Positions 11,937-20,616 of a stretch of 36,805 nt of DNA are shown here, one piece after another. Source of the DNA: Zetaproteobacteria bacterium (GTDB lineage Bacteria > Pseudomonadota > Zetaproteobacteria > Mariprofundales > Mariprofundaceae); NCBI GenBank assembly GCA_021545665.1, contig JAJRTX010000077.1, positions 1-36,805 on the forward strand, written 5' to 3'. The translations under genes were made by a program, and so were the position numbers. The notes under the pieces are model-generated. The model was not told the origin of the DNA. It searched no databases and saw only the letters and a list, made by a program, of their open reading frames with translations. Within the stretch, counting starts at the first letter, position 1; every line of letters begins with the position of its first letter.

Positions 11937-13300
11937 GCCTGCACGTCTATAATACGATAAAACGCAGCAAGGAGTTATTCGAGCCGTTGCGTGCCGGCCA
12001 TGTAGGCATGTATGTCTGCGGCGTCACGGTTTACGATGTGTGCCATGTCGGTCATGCACGTGTGATGGTGGCCTTTGATATTATTTACCGCTGGCTCAGA
12101 CAGCTTGGTTATGATGTGAATTATGTACGTAATTTCACCGATGTGGATGACAAAATCATAGCCAGAGCCAATGAGCGCGGCATTGATATTGATAAACTGA
12201 CTACAACCATGATAGCTGATTTTCATGAAGATATTGATGCACTTGGTTGCCTGCGTCCCTCAAGTGAGCCACGCGCCACCATGCATCTGGCAGAAATGAT
12301 CACCATGATTCAGTCATTGATGGACAAGGGCATTGCTTATGTCTCCGATTCGGGCGATGTGCTTTATGCAGTACGCCAGTTTGAATTCTATGGACAGCTG
12401 TCAGGAAAAAACATTGATGATCTGGAAGCAGGAAGCCGCGTGGATGTGGATCACAGCAAGCGCGATCCGCTGGATTTTGTGTTGTGGAAAAAGGCCAAGC
12501 AGGGTGAGCCTGCCTGGCCTTCGCCCTGGGGTATGGGACGGCCCGGCTGGCATATCGAATGCTCGGCTATGAGCTGCTGCCATCTGGGAGATACATTCGA
12601 TATCCATGGCGGTGGCATGGATCTGAAATTTCCCCATCATGAGAATGAAATTGCCCAGGCGCGCGCCGCCAATGGCGGCGGTTTTGCCCGCTACTGGCTG
12701 CATAACGGCTTCGTCAACATCAATGAGGAAAAAATGTCCAAATCACTGGGTAATTTCTTCACCATCCGCGAAGTATTGGACAAATATCATCCTGAAGTGC
12801 TGCGCATGTTTATGTTGGGCACGCATTACCGTTCGCCGCTGGACTTTTCAGACAGCGCGCTTGATGTTGCTAAAGCAGGGCTGGATCGTCTGTATGAAAC
12901 GCGCAGAAGACTGGAAGATAAGCCAGGCTTAGATATTGAGCTGTCACAGGCATTTACCGATGCCATGAATGATGACTTTAATACGCCTGAAGCATTGGCT
13001 GCATTATTCGATGTGTGCAGGGCTTTGAATAAAGCACTGGATACGGGAGAGGATGCAAAGGCTCTGGTCTCGCAGTTTGATGCCATGACTGGTATGCTGG
13101 GTATCGTGCAACATGATATGAGCGAATGGTTTCAGGGCGGTGATGTGGATGCCCAGGCTATTGAGGCCTTGATTGCCGAACGGTTTGTGGCTAAAAAGAA
13201 CAGAGATTTTGCCCGCGCCGATGGCATTCGCAATGAACTGGCAGCTCAGGGCATCGTGTTGGAAGATAGTCCGACCGGGACAACATGGAAGAAGATTTAA
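11933..13300 (+). CDS. cysS: Cysteine--tRNA ligase
   Basis: A 455-residue class-I synthetase of normal length. The N-terminus MYVCGVTVYDVCHVGHARVMVAFD contains the CysRS-specific zinc Cys and the HVGH form of the HIGH motif. WHIECSAMS and HHENEIAQ supply the remaining Cys/His/Glu zinc ligands, and EEKMSKSLGNFFTIREVL is the KMSKS loop. The C-terminal DALR helical domain follows and the protein ends GIVLEDSPTGTTWKKI. It starts inside the ATGA overlap with gltX, with GGAG upstream. Confidence 0.98.
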   Translation: MSLHVYNTIKRSKELFEPLRAGHVGMYVCGVTVYDVCHVGHARVMVAFDIIYRWLRQLGYDVNYVRNFTDVDDKIIARANERGIDIDKLTTTMIADFHEDIDALGCLRPSSEPRATMHLAEMITMIQSLMDKGIAYVSDSGDVLYAVRQFEFYGQLSGKNIDDLEAGSRVDVDHSKRDPLDFVLWKKAKQGEPAWPSPWGMGRPGWHIECSAMSCCHLGDTFDIHGGGMDLKFPHHENEIAQARAANGGGFARYWLHNGFVNINEEKMSKSLGNFFTIREVLDKYHPEVLRMFMLGTHYRSPLDFSDSALDVAKAGLDRLYETRRRLEDKPGLDIELSQAFTDAMNDDFNTPEALAALFDVCRALNKALDTGEDAKALVSQFDAMTGMLGIVQHDMSEWFQGGDVDAQAIEALIAERFVAKKNRDFARADGIRNELAAQGIVLEDSPTGTTWKKI

Positions 13301-13357
13301 GGTGGAACTGAACCGTTACGAAATATGTAACAGCTCCAGGAATTTGGAGGTTTAGAA

Positions 13358-14056
13358 ATGCAAGCCAGGATAGATGAAAGTATAAAACTGCTGAAACAGG
13401 CAGAGGATCAATTTGCGCCAAATCTGGTTTTTGCCTGCAGTTTTGGTGCCGAAGATGTGGTGCTGATTGATTTGATCAGTAAATATTCCCCCTCCATTCA
13501 GATTATCACGCTGGATACTGGCCGCTTGCCACAGCCCACCTATGATGTGATGGATGCCTGTCGGGCCAAATATGGTATTAATATTCAGGTCTGTTTTCCG
13601 GATGCTGATGCGGTTGAGAAGATGGTGAACGAACATGGCCTTAACCTGTTTTATCACTCGGTGGAAAATCGCAAGCGCTGCTGTGAAGTCAGGAAGATTC
13701 ATCCCTTGCGCCGGGCTCTGAGTGGTAAAAAAGCATGGATTACCGGTGTGCGCCGAGAGCAGGCTGATTCGCGTCATGATATGGCAGCAGTTGAAGACGA
13801 TACTTTCTTCGGATTGAAAAAGTTTAATCCGCTGATCGAATGGGCTGAAGATGAAATCTGGACGTATATCCGGGAATTCGATGTGCCCTACAACGCCTTG
13901 CATGATCAGCATTACCCGTCCATAGGTTGCCTGCCATGTACGCGTTCCATCACCGTTGGTGAAGATCCCAGATCAGGCCGCTGGTGGTGGGAGCATGAGA
14001 ATGGCGTGTCTGAATGCGGCCTGCACGCCAGCCCGATCAGTAAAGCTTCTGGCTGA
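13358..14056 (+). CDS. cysH: Adenylyl-sulfate (APS/PAPS) reductase, iron-sulfur type
   Basis: A 232-residue enzyme of assimilatory sulfate reduction, reducing APS to sulfite. The N-terminal FACSFGAEDVVLIDLI is the PP-loop-type nucleotide site, followed by TLDTGRLPQPTYDV. VENRKRCCEVRK (Cys pair near 107-108) and IGCLPCTR (Cys about 191 and 194) are the four [4Fe-4S] ligands that mark the APS-type reductase and are absent from the E. coli PAPS type. SECGLH near the C-terminus holds the catalytic cysteine. There is no fused thioredoxin domain, so an external thioredoxin is expected. GGAGG 7 bases before the ATG supports the start. It follows cysS, perhaps reflecting cysteine supply. Confidence 0.94.
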   Translation: MQARIDESIKLLKQAEDQFAPNLVFACSFGAEDVVLIDLISKYSPSIQIITLDTGRLPQPTYDVMDACRAKYGINIQVCFPDADAVEKMVNEHGLNLFYHSVENRKRCCEVRKIHPLRRALSGKKAWITGVRREQADSRHDMAAVEDDTFFGLKKFNPLIEWAEDEIWTYIREFDVPYNALHDQHYPSIGCLPCTRSITVGEDPRSGRWWWEHENGVSECGLHASPISKASG

Positions 14057-14108
14057 AAACGCCGACGCTTTATCCGGTTTTAATACTTATCCCGGCAGGT
14101 TGCTAGCG

Positions 14109-14163
14109 GAGGATCAAAAGACTTCCTTGTTTCTCATGAATCCATGATGAATCCTTGATCCTC
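14109..14163 (+). other. Nested inverted repeat downstream of cysH
   Basis: GAGGATCAA (14109-14117) pairs perfectly with TTGATCCTC (14155-14163), and TCATG-AATC-CATGA (14134-14147) nests inside. There is no T tract, so it is not a standard terminator. It may stabilise the 3' end of the cysH mRNA. Confidence 0.45.
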
Positions 14164-14202
14164 GACCTTTCCATCTAGGCCCTGATTTACTTTCAAACAA
14201 TC

Positions 14203-14268
14203 AGCCTCCTAAAGGGGGCTTCAGAAGGTTGGCTGCATCAAATGGACAGACTTTGTTAATCAGTCTGT
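14203..14268. terminator. Hairpins in the convergent gap between cysH and the OmpA-domain gene
   Basis: Two stem-loops are visible: AGCCTCC-TAAA-GGGGGCT (14203-14220, one T-G pair) and ACAGACT with AGTCTGT (14246-14252 and 14262-14268, perfect 7 bp). They lie between two converging genes and probably serve as weak terminators for both strands, although the T tracts are poor. The 230-base gap holds no gene that I can support. Confidence 0.4.
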
Positions 14269-14286
14269 TAGTAAAAATCTGCAGCA

Positions 14287-15777
14287 CTATTGAACCGGTT
14301 GCTCGCTGGCAGATGCTGCTGGAGGAGCAAGCAGGATAATGTCGATACGCCTGTTTTTGGTCCGTCCCCCGGCTGTTTCATTGTTGGCAATTGGTTTTTC
14401 CTCACCATGACCAATAGCAGAGAAGCGGGCCTCACTATCCGGAATTTGTAATAGCAGGTAGTCGCGAACAACGTTGGCGCGACGGTTGGAGAGTTCCTGA
14501 TTGTATTCATTGGTGCCCATAAAGTCGGTATGGCCTTCAATGCGGGCGCTTCGGTTTGGAAAAATTCCGATAGACTTGATGGCATTATCCAGCAGGGCAT
14601 AAGCCTCTGGTGGAATGACTGCACTGCCGCTCAGGAAATTCAGTTTCTTCATGCGAAGAATGACATCGGCATCGGGGGTAAGCAGGATCTCCACCATATC
14701 GGGATCGAATAGCCGGGTCAGGTGTTTAATCTTGGCCTCTGCTTCTCGTCTGAGCTGTAACTTTCGACGCACTTCGGCCAGGTCGGAGAGTTCTCCTTCA
14801 TATGCGGTTAGTTTTCCTTCGTATTTGGCCAGTTTCTCTTCGCTTGCAGTCAGCTTTTCACCCAATGTCTGGATCTGTTTCTCTGCAACGCCGATCTGGG
14901 CAATGTGTTCTGCCTTGATATCTTCAATAGCCTGTTTGAGCTGTGCCAACTGAACCTCAGGGCTTTGGGAGCGATCCAGCTGTAGACCGACAGCCCTGGC
15001 AAGAATAGTCATGCGTGCATCACTTGCATCAATCCATGACTCCAGAGTTTCGGGATTACGGTCAAATTGTGAGCCGAGTGTAGAAATGCGAATAGCATGC
15101 TTGGCCGATTCCTGACCCTGACGTGAGAGTGAATAGGCCTCACTTTGGGCATTCGGACTTGATTTGATCAGACGTTCAAGCTCGCCTTGTGTTTTCAGGG
15201 CGCTCTTGAGGGAGTTCGGAGCGTAGTTGCGAGCCTTATATTTACGGGCTTTAGCAATAGTTTTTGAGATGGGACGTACGAATTGTTCGCGAGCAGCAAC
15301 GCTTAGTGCGGCACGGAAGGTTAGCAATGCGTTCTTTTCCTCACGGTGGGCTTTATTGGTGTTGCCATTTTCTGCTGCAATAACAACGCGGTTAAACTCT
15401 TTTCTGGAACGCTTTTCCAGATCGTCACGAATATAATCATCACCGGCAAGTTTCAGCCGATCACGGGATTCGACAAGATTTGAGAATGTACTGGTGAATT
15501 GTTGCGAATGCTCTGATGCCTGTTGTGCATGGGTTGTGGCTTCGTTTAACAGATCTACTGCTTTGTCCGTATAGGGGTTTGCAAGTAACAGCTTTTCAGC
15601 TTCAGCCAGCTTGTTTTTCGCCTTGTTGAAGTGATTTGGTGAAAACTCAGCAGCACGTAACGCATCAGCTTCAACGATTGCCACTTTGGTTTCATCCAAT
15701 GATTCTGCTTGAACCGGACTGCTCAATGCTATGGCTGAAAAGGATAGAAAAACTGTAAAAAATGTACGTAAAGGCAT
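14287..15777 (-). CDS. Exported OmpA-domain protein with DUF4398-like and coiled-coil region
   Basis: A 496-residue protein. The N-terminus MPLRTFFTVFLSFSAIALSS, continuing PVQAES, is a Sec signal peptide with probable cleavage after VQA. Next comes a helical region with ALRAAEFSPNHFNKAKNKLAEAEKLL, like the N-terminus of DUF4398-type proteins, and a long stretch rich in Lys, Glu, Gln and Ala. A coiled coil (residues about 290-345) has repeating LTASEEKLAKYEGKLTAYEG. The C-terminal OmpA/MotB peptidoglycan-binding domain has SARIEGHTDFMGTNEYNQEL, then SNRRANVVRDYLL and GHGEEKPIANNETAGGRTKNRRIDI. It probably tethers the outer envelope to peptidoglycan. No beta-barrel is present. It appears monocistronic. 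Confidence 0.88.
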   Translation of the reverse strand: MPLRTFFTVFLSFSAIALSSPVQAESLDETKVAIVEADALRAAEFSPNHFNKAKNKLAEAEKLLLANPYTDKAVDLLNEATTHAQQASEHSQQFTSTFSNLVESRDRLKLAGDDYIRDDLEKRSRKEFNRVVIAAENGNTNKAHREEKNALLTFRAALSVAAREQFVRPISKTIAKARKYKARNYAPNSLKSALKTQGELERLIKSSPNAQSEAYSLSRQGQESAKHAIRISTLGSQFDRNPETLESWIDASDARMTILARAVGLQLDRSQSPEVQLAQLKQAIEDIKAEHIAQIGVAEKQIQTLGEKLTASEEKLAKYEGKLTAYEGELSDLAEVRRKLQLRREAEAKIKHLTRLFDPDMVEILLTPDADVILRMKKLNFLSGSAVIPPEAYALLDNAIKSIGIFPNRSARIEGHTDFMGTNEYNQELSNRRANVVRDYLLLQIPDSEARFSAIGHGEEKPIANNETAGGRTKNRRIDIILLAPPAASASEQPVQ

Positions 15778-15866
15778 CGTTTACTCCTTGTATGCGGCAC
15801 ATCAATGCCGGATTGAACGAGTAATGATGCCTTGCGATTTATCTCTGAATGTGATTATTTACACAG

Positions 15867-16406
15867 TTAGCAAAAATAGTTGTTGCGGTAGAATGCAAGC
15901 TCTTTGATTGATTCGCGGATATCTGCCAGCGCCAGATGTTCAGCCTCTTTAAGAGGAGCCTGGATGCCGGGATACCAGCGCCGTCCCAACTCCTTGATAG
16001 TGCTGACATCTATATTTCGGTAATGCACATAGGCTTCCAGTTTCGGCATATATGGCACAAGGAAACGACGATCCTGGTGAATGGAATTACCACATAATGG
16101 GGAACTGTTTTCAGGCACGTAGAGGCGGATGAAATCCAGTGTCTGTTGTTCGGCTTCAGTCATGCCGATTTTAGATGCGCGCACCCTGGCAGTCAGGCCG
16201 GAAGCGCCGTGATGGGTTGTATTCCATTCATCCATGCCATCCAGAATAGAATCCGGCTGATGAACGACAATATTCGGTCCCTCGGCAATGATGTTCAGAT
16301 TTCCGTCAGTAATGATGGTGGCGATTTCAAGGATAGTATCAATTTTCGGATCAAGCCCGGTCATCTCCAGATCCATCCATACCAGATTATTTTTTGAAGC
16401 AGTCAT
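15867..16406 (-). CDS. orn: Oligoribonuclease
   Basis: A 179-residue DEDDh 3'-5' exoribonuclease that degrades short RNA oligomers and pGpG. Catalytic motifs are [12 protein letters not shown] (Asp and Glu), [18 protein letters not shown] (Asp), and [15 protein letters not shown] (His and Asp). Length and the [14 protein letters not shown] block are typical. The start [17 protein letters not shown] matches the family N-terminus. Confidence 0.98.
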   Translation of the reverse strand: MTASKNNLVWMDLEMTGLDPKIDTILEIATIITDGNLNIIAEGPNIVVHQPDSILDGMDEWNTTHHGASGLTARVRASKIGMTEAEQQTLDFIRLYVPENSSPLCGNSIHQDRRFLVPYMPKLEAYVHYRNIDVSTIKELGRRWYPGIQAPLKEAEHLALADIRESIKELAFYRNNYFC

Positions 16407-16517
16407 TCATGAAGCCTAGCCTGTGTTATCCATGAATACTATGATGAACGTTTTCAAATACAAAATGTGTCTGAAATAATATTCAGCGTTGCCTGAGCCC
16501 GTGTATTGCCCTTGCAA

Positions 16518-17645
16518 TCAGGGGATTTCAAGTTGACGTTTGTGCCTGGTGAGGTTATCACAGCCGTTATCGCGGACGACGACCATGTCTTCGAGGCGGA
16601 TGCCACCCAGTGTGGGGTAGTAGAGGCCGGGTTCAACGGTGACGACCTGACCGGTTCTTAAAATATCGCTCCGGGTTGAGATTCCGGGTGCTTCGTGGAT
16701 TTCCAGTCCTACGCCGTGGCCGGTACCGTGGAAAAAGCCGGTCTGTTTGCCGCGAATGGTTTTTGTCGGAAATCCCTGCTTGTTGAAGTAATCTGTGATG
16801 GCCTGGTGAATGTGTGTCCCGTCGACACTGTTTGCAACCATGTCCAGGCCGATATCCTGACCTGCACGAACAGTATTATAGAGTTTCCTGATCTCCGGAC
16901 TGGCCTTGCCTTTGACATAGCTTCGAGTCATATCTCCCCAGTAACCCGTGGCCAGGTGGCGCGGGAAAATATCGATAATAATGGTTTGATCTGCACGGAT
17001 GAAACCATGGCCGACATTGTGTGGGTCGGCACCTTCGCGACCACAGGCAACAATGGTATGGGCGGGCATGGCGCCATTTTTGATCAGAAAGGTTTCGATG
17101 ACTCGGCGAACATCAGCTGATTTAACCTTTTTGCCTGTTTCTTGCTCACGTAGAATTCTATCATCTCCCACGCTGCAATCAGCCAGATAATTCTCAGCCT
17201 GTTGCATGGATTTTCGGGTGAGCTGTTCTACCTTTGTCAGACAACGGATTTCATATTCGTTTTTGACAGTTCTGCCGGGAAAGAAAGCAGTTCCGGCAGC
17301 TGTGACTTTAAAACCCCAGTCGCGCAACTGATCTGCATATCCAAGTGGGAATCCGCTTGGAACCTGAAGGTTCACTACATTGTTTTCTTCAAGAAAGGCG
17401 GCAGCAATTGCGGCCAGCCCATTGCGCCCATTGTTTTCTGCTTTGGAGCGCCAGGGATTGTCGAGATGAACCTGATCCAGTTTTGATTTCTTCCGTGCCC
17501 TGCCCACTTCCAGCGGGGAAAGCAGACCATGCCACTGACCATTTATTTCTACTGCAATGAATGGATCGGGCACGAACAAACCGCTTACATATAACATATC
17601 AGCATTGTGTTCCGAATCAGCGATAATGAGTCGTGCGTTATTCAT
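16518..17645 (-). CDS. M24-family metallopeptidase (Xaa-Pro aminopeptidase-like)
   Basis: A 375-residue two-domain pita-bread peptidase removing N-terminal residues before proline. The N-terminal creatinase-like domain covers about the first 130 residues. The C-terminal catalytic domain has the five metal ligands in order: Asp in IIIDIFPR, Asp in GYWGDMTRSYVKG, His in FFHGTGHGVGLEIHEAP, Glu in VVTVEPGLYYP, and Glu in GGIRLEDMVVV. It is shorter than E. coli PepP (about 440) and resembles the PepQ/YpdF-like size class, so exact specificity is uncertain. Its ATG overlaps the yihY stop by 4 bases, indicating one operon with yihY upstream. Confidence 0.9.
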   Translation of the reverse strand: MNNARLIIADSEHNADMLYVSGLFVPDPFIAVEINGQWHGLLSPLEVGRARKKSKLDQVHLDNPWRSKAENNGRNGLAAIAAAFLEENNVVNLQVPSGFPLGYADQLRDWGFKVTAAGTAFFPGRTVKNEYEIRCLTKVEQLTRKSMQQAENYLADCSVGDDRILREQETGKKVKSADVRRVIETFLIKNGAMPAHTIVACGREGADPHNVGHGFIRADQTIIIDIFPRHLATGYWGDMTRSYVKGKASPEIRKLYNTVRAGQDIGLDMVANSVDGTHIHQAITDYFNKQGFPTKTIRGKQTGFFHGTGHGVGLEIHEAPGISTRSDILRTGQVVTVEPGLYYPTLGGIRLEDMVVVRDNGCDNLTRHKRQLEIP

Positions 17646-19015
17646 AATTCAGATTCTGTCAGGATTTGTTCTCTGGCCTTTTCTTCCTCGGTTTCTTTGT
17701 CTGTAAGTTCGCGGATACTGAGGCTTTTTAAAATATTTTTCTGTTCCCGGTTCATGCGGAAATAGAGACCGTGCAGATGTCGCCCCAGCGATGTATCCTG
17801 CCAGACGGCAGGGACAAGCATGGGCGTCTCATTCACACTTTGGTAGATATCATACAGGCTTAAATGGTTGGCATCACGGCCCAGAATCCATGCCGACTGG
17901 TTGTCTACTTCGGTATGGCGAAGCAGTTCAAGCTGACACAACCTGTCCAGCCATTCCTGCATGATATTATCGGGGACATTGGTTTCAGCCATGAGCATGG
18001 ACATGGTCAGGGTCTTTCCCTGTTGCAGGGACTGGGCAGCGCGTACAATGATCAGATGCGAGTAGAACTGCTGCATGCCCGGCATCAGAAATTTGCTCTG
18101 GCGACGGTAGGACTGTTCGGGATGTTGGAGGCAGAAAGATATCTCTGCACCGATTAGCACAATCACCCAGATCAGATAAAGCCAGATCAGGAAGATGGGT
18201 AGCGTTGAGAGAGCCCCGTACAGGCGTTCGTAGTCGGCCACTTCGGTGACATAAAAAGCAAAGCCGAATTTTGCCCACTCAAATAGTGCACCGGCAACCA
18301 GACCACCAATCAGGCTGAAGCGGAAGGGCACGGAGGAGTTGGGAAGCACCGAATAGAGTGTAGCCATGGCCAGTGAAGACATCAGCCAGGGCACCAGAAA
18401 TGGCGTCTGGCTGATATAGGTAGCACCTTCGGCCATCTGTTTGAGCACGGGCAGGGCAGCAAAGTAGGAGGTGATGCTGATGGAAGCGCCGACAAGAATC
18501 GGAGCCAGTGTCAGCGTGGCCCAGAAGGTAATGAATTTGGAGAACAGGGCGCGGGCTCTGGTGATGCGCCAGATGGTATTGAAAGCCTCTTCAATCGTAT
18601 TGAGCAGGGCCGTAGCTGTGAACAGCAGGCCGAGCACGCCGAACACAGACAAGGCTGTGGTTTTGTCGGCAACCGTGCTGAGATAAGCCTGCACTGCCTG
18701 CTGGCTCGTTGGCAACAGATACTCAAGCAGCGTGTTGGTTAGATGGCTGGAGACAGAAGCAAAGGCCTGGAAGCTGGTGAATATGGAGAAGATCAGTGCT
18801 ACCATCGGTACGATGGCCAGTAGCGAGGTATAGGCAAGAGCTGAGGCGCGTTGAATGCATTTATCGGCAACGAAGCGGAGCAATACCCTATGCGAAAAGC
18901 GCAACAGATGCGTCAGGTGACGATGCAGGGCAGGCAGGCTGGCAATATCAGCAACATCCATTTCCAGGGTGCTGGAAATTTGCTTGCGCAGTGAGCGTTT
19001 GGGCGAATCGGCCAT
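17642..19015 (-). CDS. yihY: YihY/BrkB-family inner-membrane protein
   Basis: A 457-residue protein with the YihY (once called ribonuclease BN) membrane domain. KCIQRASALAYTSLLAIVPMVALIFSIF is the conserved first helix, followed by further hydrophobic segments including FGVLGLLFTATALLNTIEEAFNTIWRI, ALFEWAKFGFAFYVTEV, YERLYGALSTLPIFLIWLYLIW and VIVLIGAEISFCLQH. A soluble C-terminal region of about 150 residues, probably a winged-helix-like extension, ends in a charged tail. The molecular function of the family is unsettled. A TATAAT on the minus strand (19092-19087), about 70 bases upstream, may be part of its promoter. It overlaps the following M24 peptidase gene by 4 bases. Confidence 0.93.
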   Translation of the reverse strand: MADSPKRSLRKQISSTLEMDVADIASLPALHRHLTHLLRFSHRVLLRFVADKCIQRASALAYTSLLAIVPMVALIFSIFTSFQAFASVSSHLTNTLLEYLLPTSQQAVQAYLSTVADKTTALSVFGVLGLLFTATALLNTIEEAFNTIWRITRARALFSKFITFWATLTLAPILVGASISITSYFAALPVLKQMAEGATYISQTPFLVPWLMSSLAMATLYSVLPNSSVPFRFSLIGGLVAGALFEWAKFGFAFYVTEVADYERLYGALSTLPIFLIWLYLIWVIVLIGAEISFCLQHPEQSYRRQSKFLMPGMQQFYSHLIIVRAAQSLQQGKTLTMSMLMAETNVPDNIMQEWLDRLCQLELLRHTEVDNQSAWILGRDANHLSLYDIYQSVNETPMLVPAVWQDTSLGRHLHGLYFRMNREQKNILKSLSIRELTDKETEEEKAREQILTESEL

Positions 19016-19195
19016 TACTTCTCCTTACAGTCCCAGTTTAGAACCAAAATGTCCGAAGGAAAAGCGGCAGTTATCTGTGGGGGGAGATTATAGAATTCCT
19101 CAACAATCTTATTTCCGGTTTTATGATGGCCTGCTGCGGAGGTTTTTTTAGCTGAAAAGACAGTTATTATAAGGTACGGAACCAATATTTTTGAT

Positions 19196-19468
19196 TTAAT
19201 CTTGCTTCGGAGTTTTCGTATGGATACTCAATGCGTGGATAGTTGCAGGGAACAGAGGTTTGAGGGCGTCATAAACCAGACGATGGCATTGTGCCCTGCC
19301 TTTTCCAGTGAATTTTTCTGTCGTGATATGGACAATAAAATGACCGCCACCACTCTCTTTTGCACCGGCATGCCCGGCATGTTTCCAGGATTCATCTTCG
19401 ATCTTTAAATCCTCCGGTTGAAATTCACTTGCAAGTAAATGACGAATTTTTTCACATGATGAATTCAT
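19196..19468 (-). CDS. BolA-family protein
   Basis: A 90-residue protein with the BolA fold: KIRHLLASEFQPEDLKIEDESWKHAGH, then GGGHFIVHITTEKFTGKGRAQCHRLVYDALKPLF, and IHALSIHTKTP. The conserved His of the WKHAGH and GGHF regions could coordinate a glutaredoxin-bridged [2Fe-2S] cluster as in BolA/IbaG proteins. The start is set at 19468 because its ATG overlaps the YhbY stop (ATGA). A longer frame to 19510 would run inside yhbY. It is translationally coupled to yhbY. Confidence 0.93.
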   Translation of the reverse strand: MNSSCEKIRHLLASEFQPEDLKIEDESWKHAGHAGAKESGGGHFIVHITTEKFTGKGRAQCHRLVYDALKPLFPATIHALSIHTKTPKQD

Positions 19469-19752
19469 GAAACAGTCTCTGTCCGATTTTTCTGACGATA
19501 CAGGACACAAATTTTTCCAATTTGGTTGACTACCTCAGCTCCGGTCTGTTCAGCTATTTTCAGGGCAGTTATTTTTCGGGCATCTCTGTCATCATCAGCG
19601 ATATGAACCTTGATAAGCTCATGGATTTCCAGAGCCTGACCGGTTTCCAGCAGCAGGTTTTCAGATACACCTTTCTGGCCAATTCTGATAACAGGTTTAA
19701 GGTGGTGGGACTTGACCTTGAGGTCTTTACGTTGCTTGTTGTTTAATGCCAT
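19465..19752 (-). CDS. yhbY: YhbY-type CRM-domain RNA-binding protein
   Basis: A 95-residue single CRM (CRS1-YhbY) domain protein: LNNKQRKDLKVKSHHLKPVIRIGQKGVSENLLLETGQALEIHELIKVHI. The GQKGVSE loop corresponds to the conserved Gly-x-x-Gly RNA-binding loop (usually GxxG in IGKNG/IGQKG). A C-terminal strand GAEVVNQIGKICVLYRQ follows. Family members associate with pre-50S ribosomal particles. The start at MALNNKQ (19752) matches the family; an ATG four codons earlier (19764) is also possible. The stop overlaps the BolA start. Confidence 0.94.
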   Translation of the reverse strand: MALNNKQRKDLKVKSHHLKPVIRIGQKGVSENLLLETGQALEIHELIKVHIADDDRDARKITALKIAEQTGAEVVNQIGKICVLYRQKNRTETVS

Positions 19753-19806
19753 CTGTTTCTCCAAATGCCAAACGCTAACAAGCCCATGATGGAAATGGTA
19801 TGAGGT

Positions 19807-20616
19807 TTAGCAGGATGGTTCCCATAGCTGTAAATATTGGCTGAGATGTGGGCGGGATTCGGCTTCGGTTTCCAGATAGTTACGCACACCGAGAATGGCA
19901 CGGGCATAAGCGCCTTCTGATAATGCACCTGTGAACAGTTGCTGACGCAGAAAAATGAGCAAGGTGGTGCAAACATCAGTTTCGCAGTAGTTGCGGATTG
20001 CTTCGATCTGGCCGGTTTCGAACATTGCACGAACATTATCTCCGGCTGTATCCAGTTTGCCCGGCACATTGAAGACTACAGCTATTTCATCCATGGAGCA
20101 GCGGGCTGAGGCGCCGTGGTCAGATAATACTTCCAGCAGATCGATGTGATATTCCTGCGAATAGCGGGCATCGTAATTACTCCATTTATCACCTTGATTA
20201 AACCAGCGGGGACAGGATAATCCGTGTTTCATGGCACGATATTTGAGCACCGGCACATCAAAGCCCCGGCCATTGAAACTGACCAGTTGCGGCGCACGTG
20301 TTTCGATCAAATGAAAAAAACCTTCCAACAGTTCCAGCTCATTGCTGCTCTTGTTTCCACCGGTGACCAGACGGCGGATAAGCAACTCCGAGCCTTCATC
20401 ACCAGGCTCGCGGATCAGATGAGCATAGGAAATGGCAATAATCTGATGAAAGGGTTGGCGGGCGAAATCATTGCGACCATCGGTTTTATCAAGAAAATAA
20501 TCACGCAAGGCATCACGTGATTCAATATCATCAAAGGCTGGCCGGTGCAGGAGTCGCCGTGAAGCATCGGCATCCACAACGGTTTCAATATCGAACACAA
20601 TCACATCACGACGCAT
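19807..20616 (-). CDS. PolB-like 3'-5' exonuclease (DNA_pol_B_exo2 family)
   Basis: A 269-residue stand-alone exonuclease of the DEDD superfamily. Motifs are VIVFDIETVVD (Exo I Asp and Glu), LVSFNGRGFDVPVLKYRAM (Exo II, Asn and Asp), and RNYCETDVCTTLLIFLR (Exo III, with Tyr and Asp). These match predicted 3'-5' exonucleases related to the proofreading domain of family-B polymerases, without a polymerase domain. The N-terminal 10 bases overlap the 3' end of murJ, and no later Met gives an intact Exo I motif, so the start at 20616 is well fixed. The biological role is not established. Confidence 0.9.
   Translation of the reverse strand: MRRDVIVFDIETVVDADASRRLLHRPAFDDIESRDALRDYFLDKTDGRNDFARQPFHQIIAISYAHLIREPGDEGSELLIRRLVTGGNKSSNELELLEGFFHLIETRAPQLVSFNGRGFDVPVLKYRAMKHGLSCPRWFNQGDKWSNYDARYSQEYHIDLLEVLSDHGASARCSMDEIAVVFNVPGKLDTAGDNVRAMFETGQIEAIRNYCETDVCTTLLIFLRQQLFTGALSEGAYARAILGVRNYLETEAESRPHLSQYLQLWEPSC

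Noticed and set aside
19469..19510. 14-codon extension of BolA
   Set aside because: Lies inside yhbY; the ATGA overlap at 19465-19468 is the natural start.
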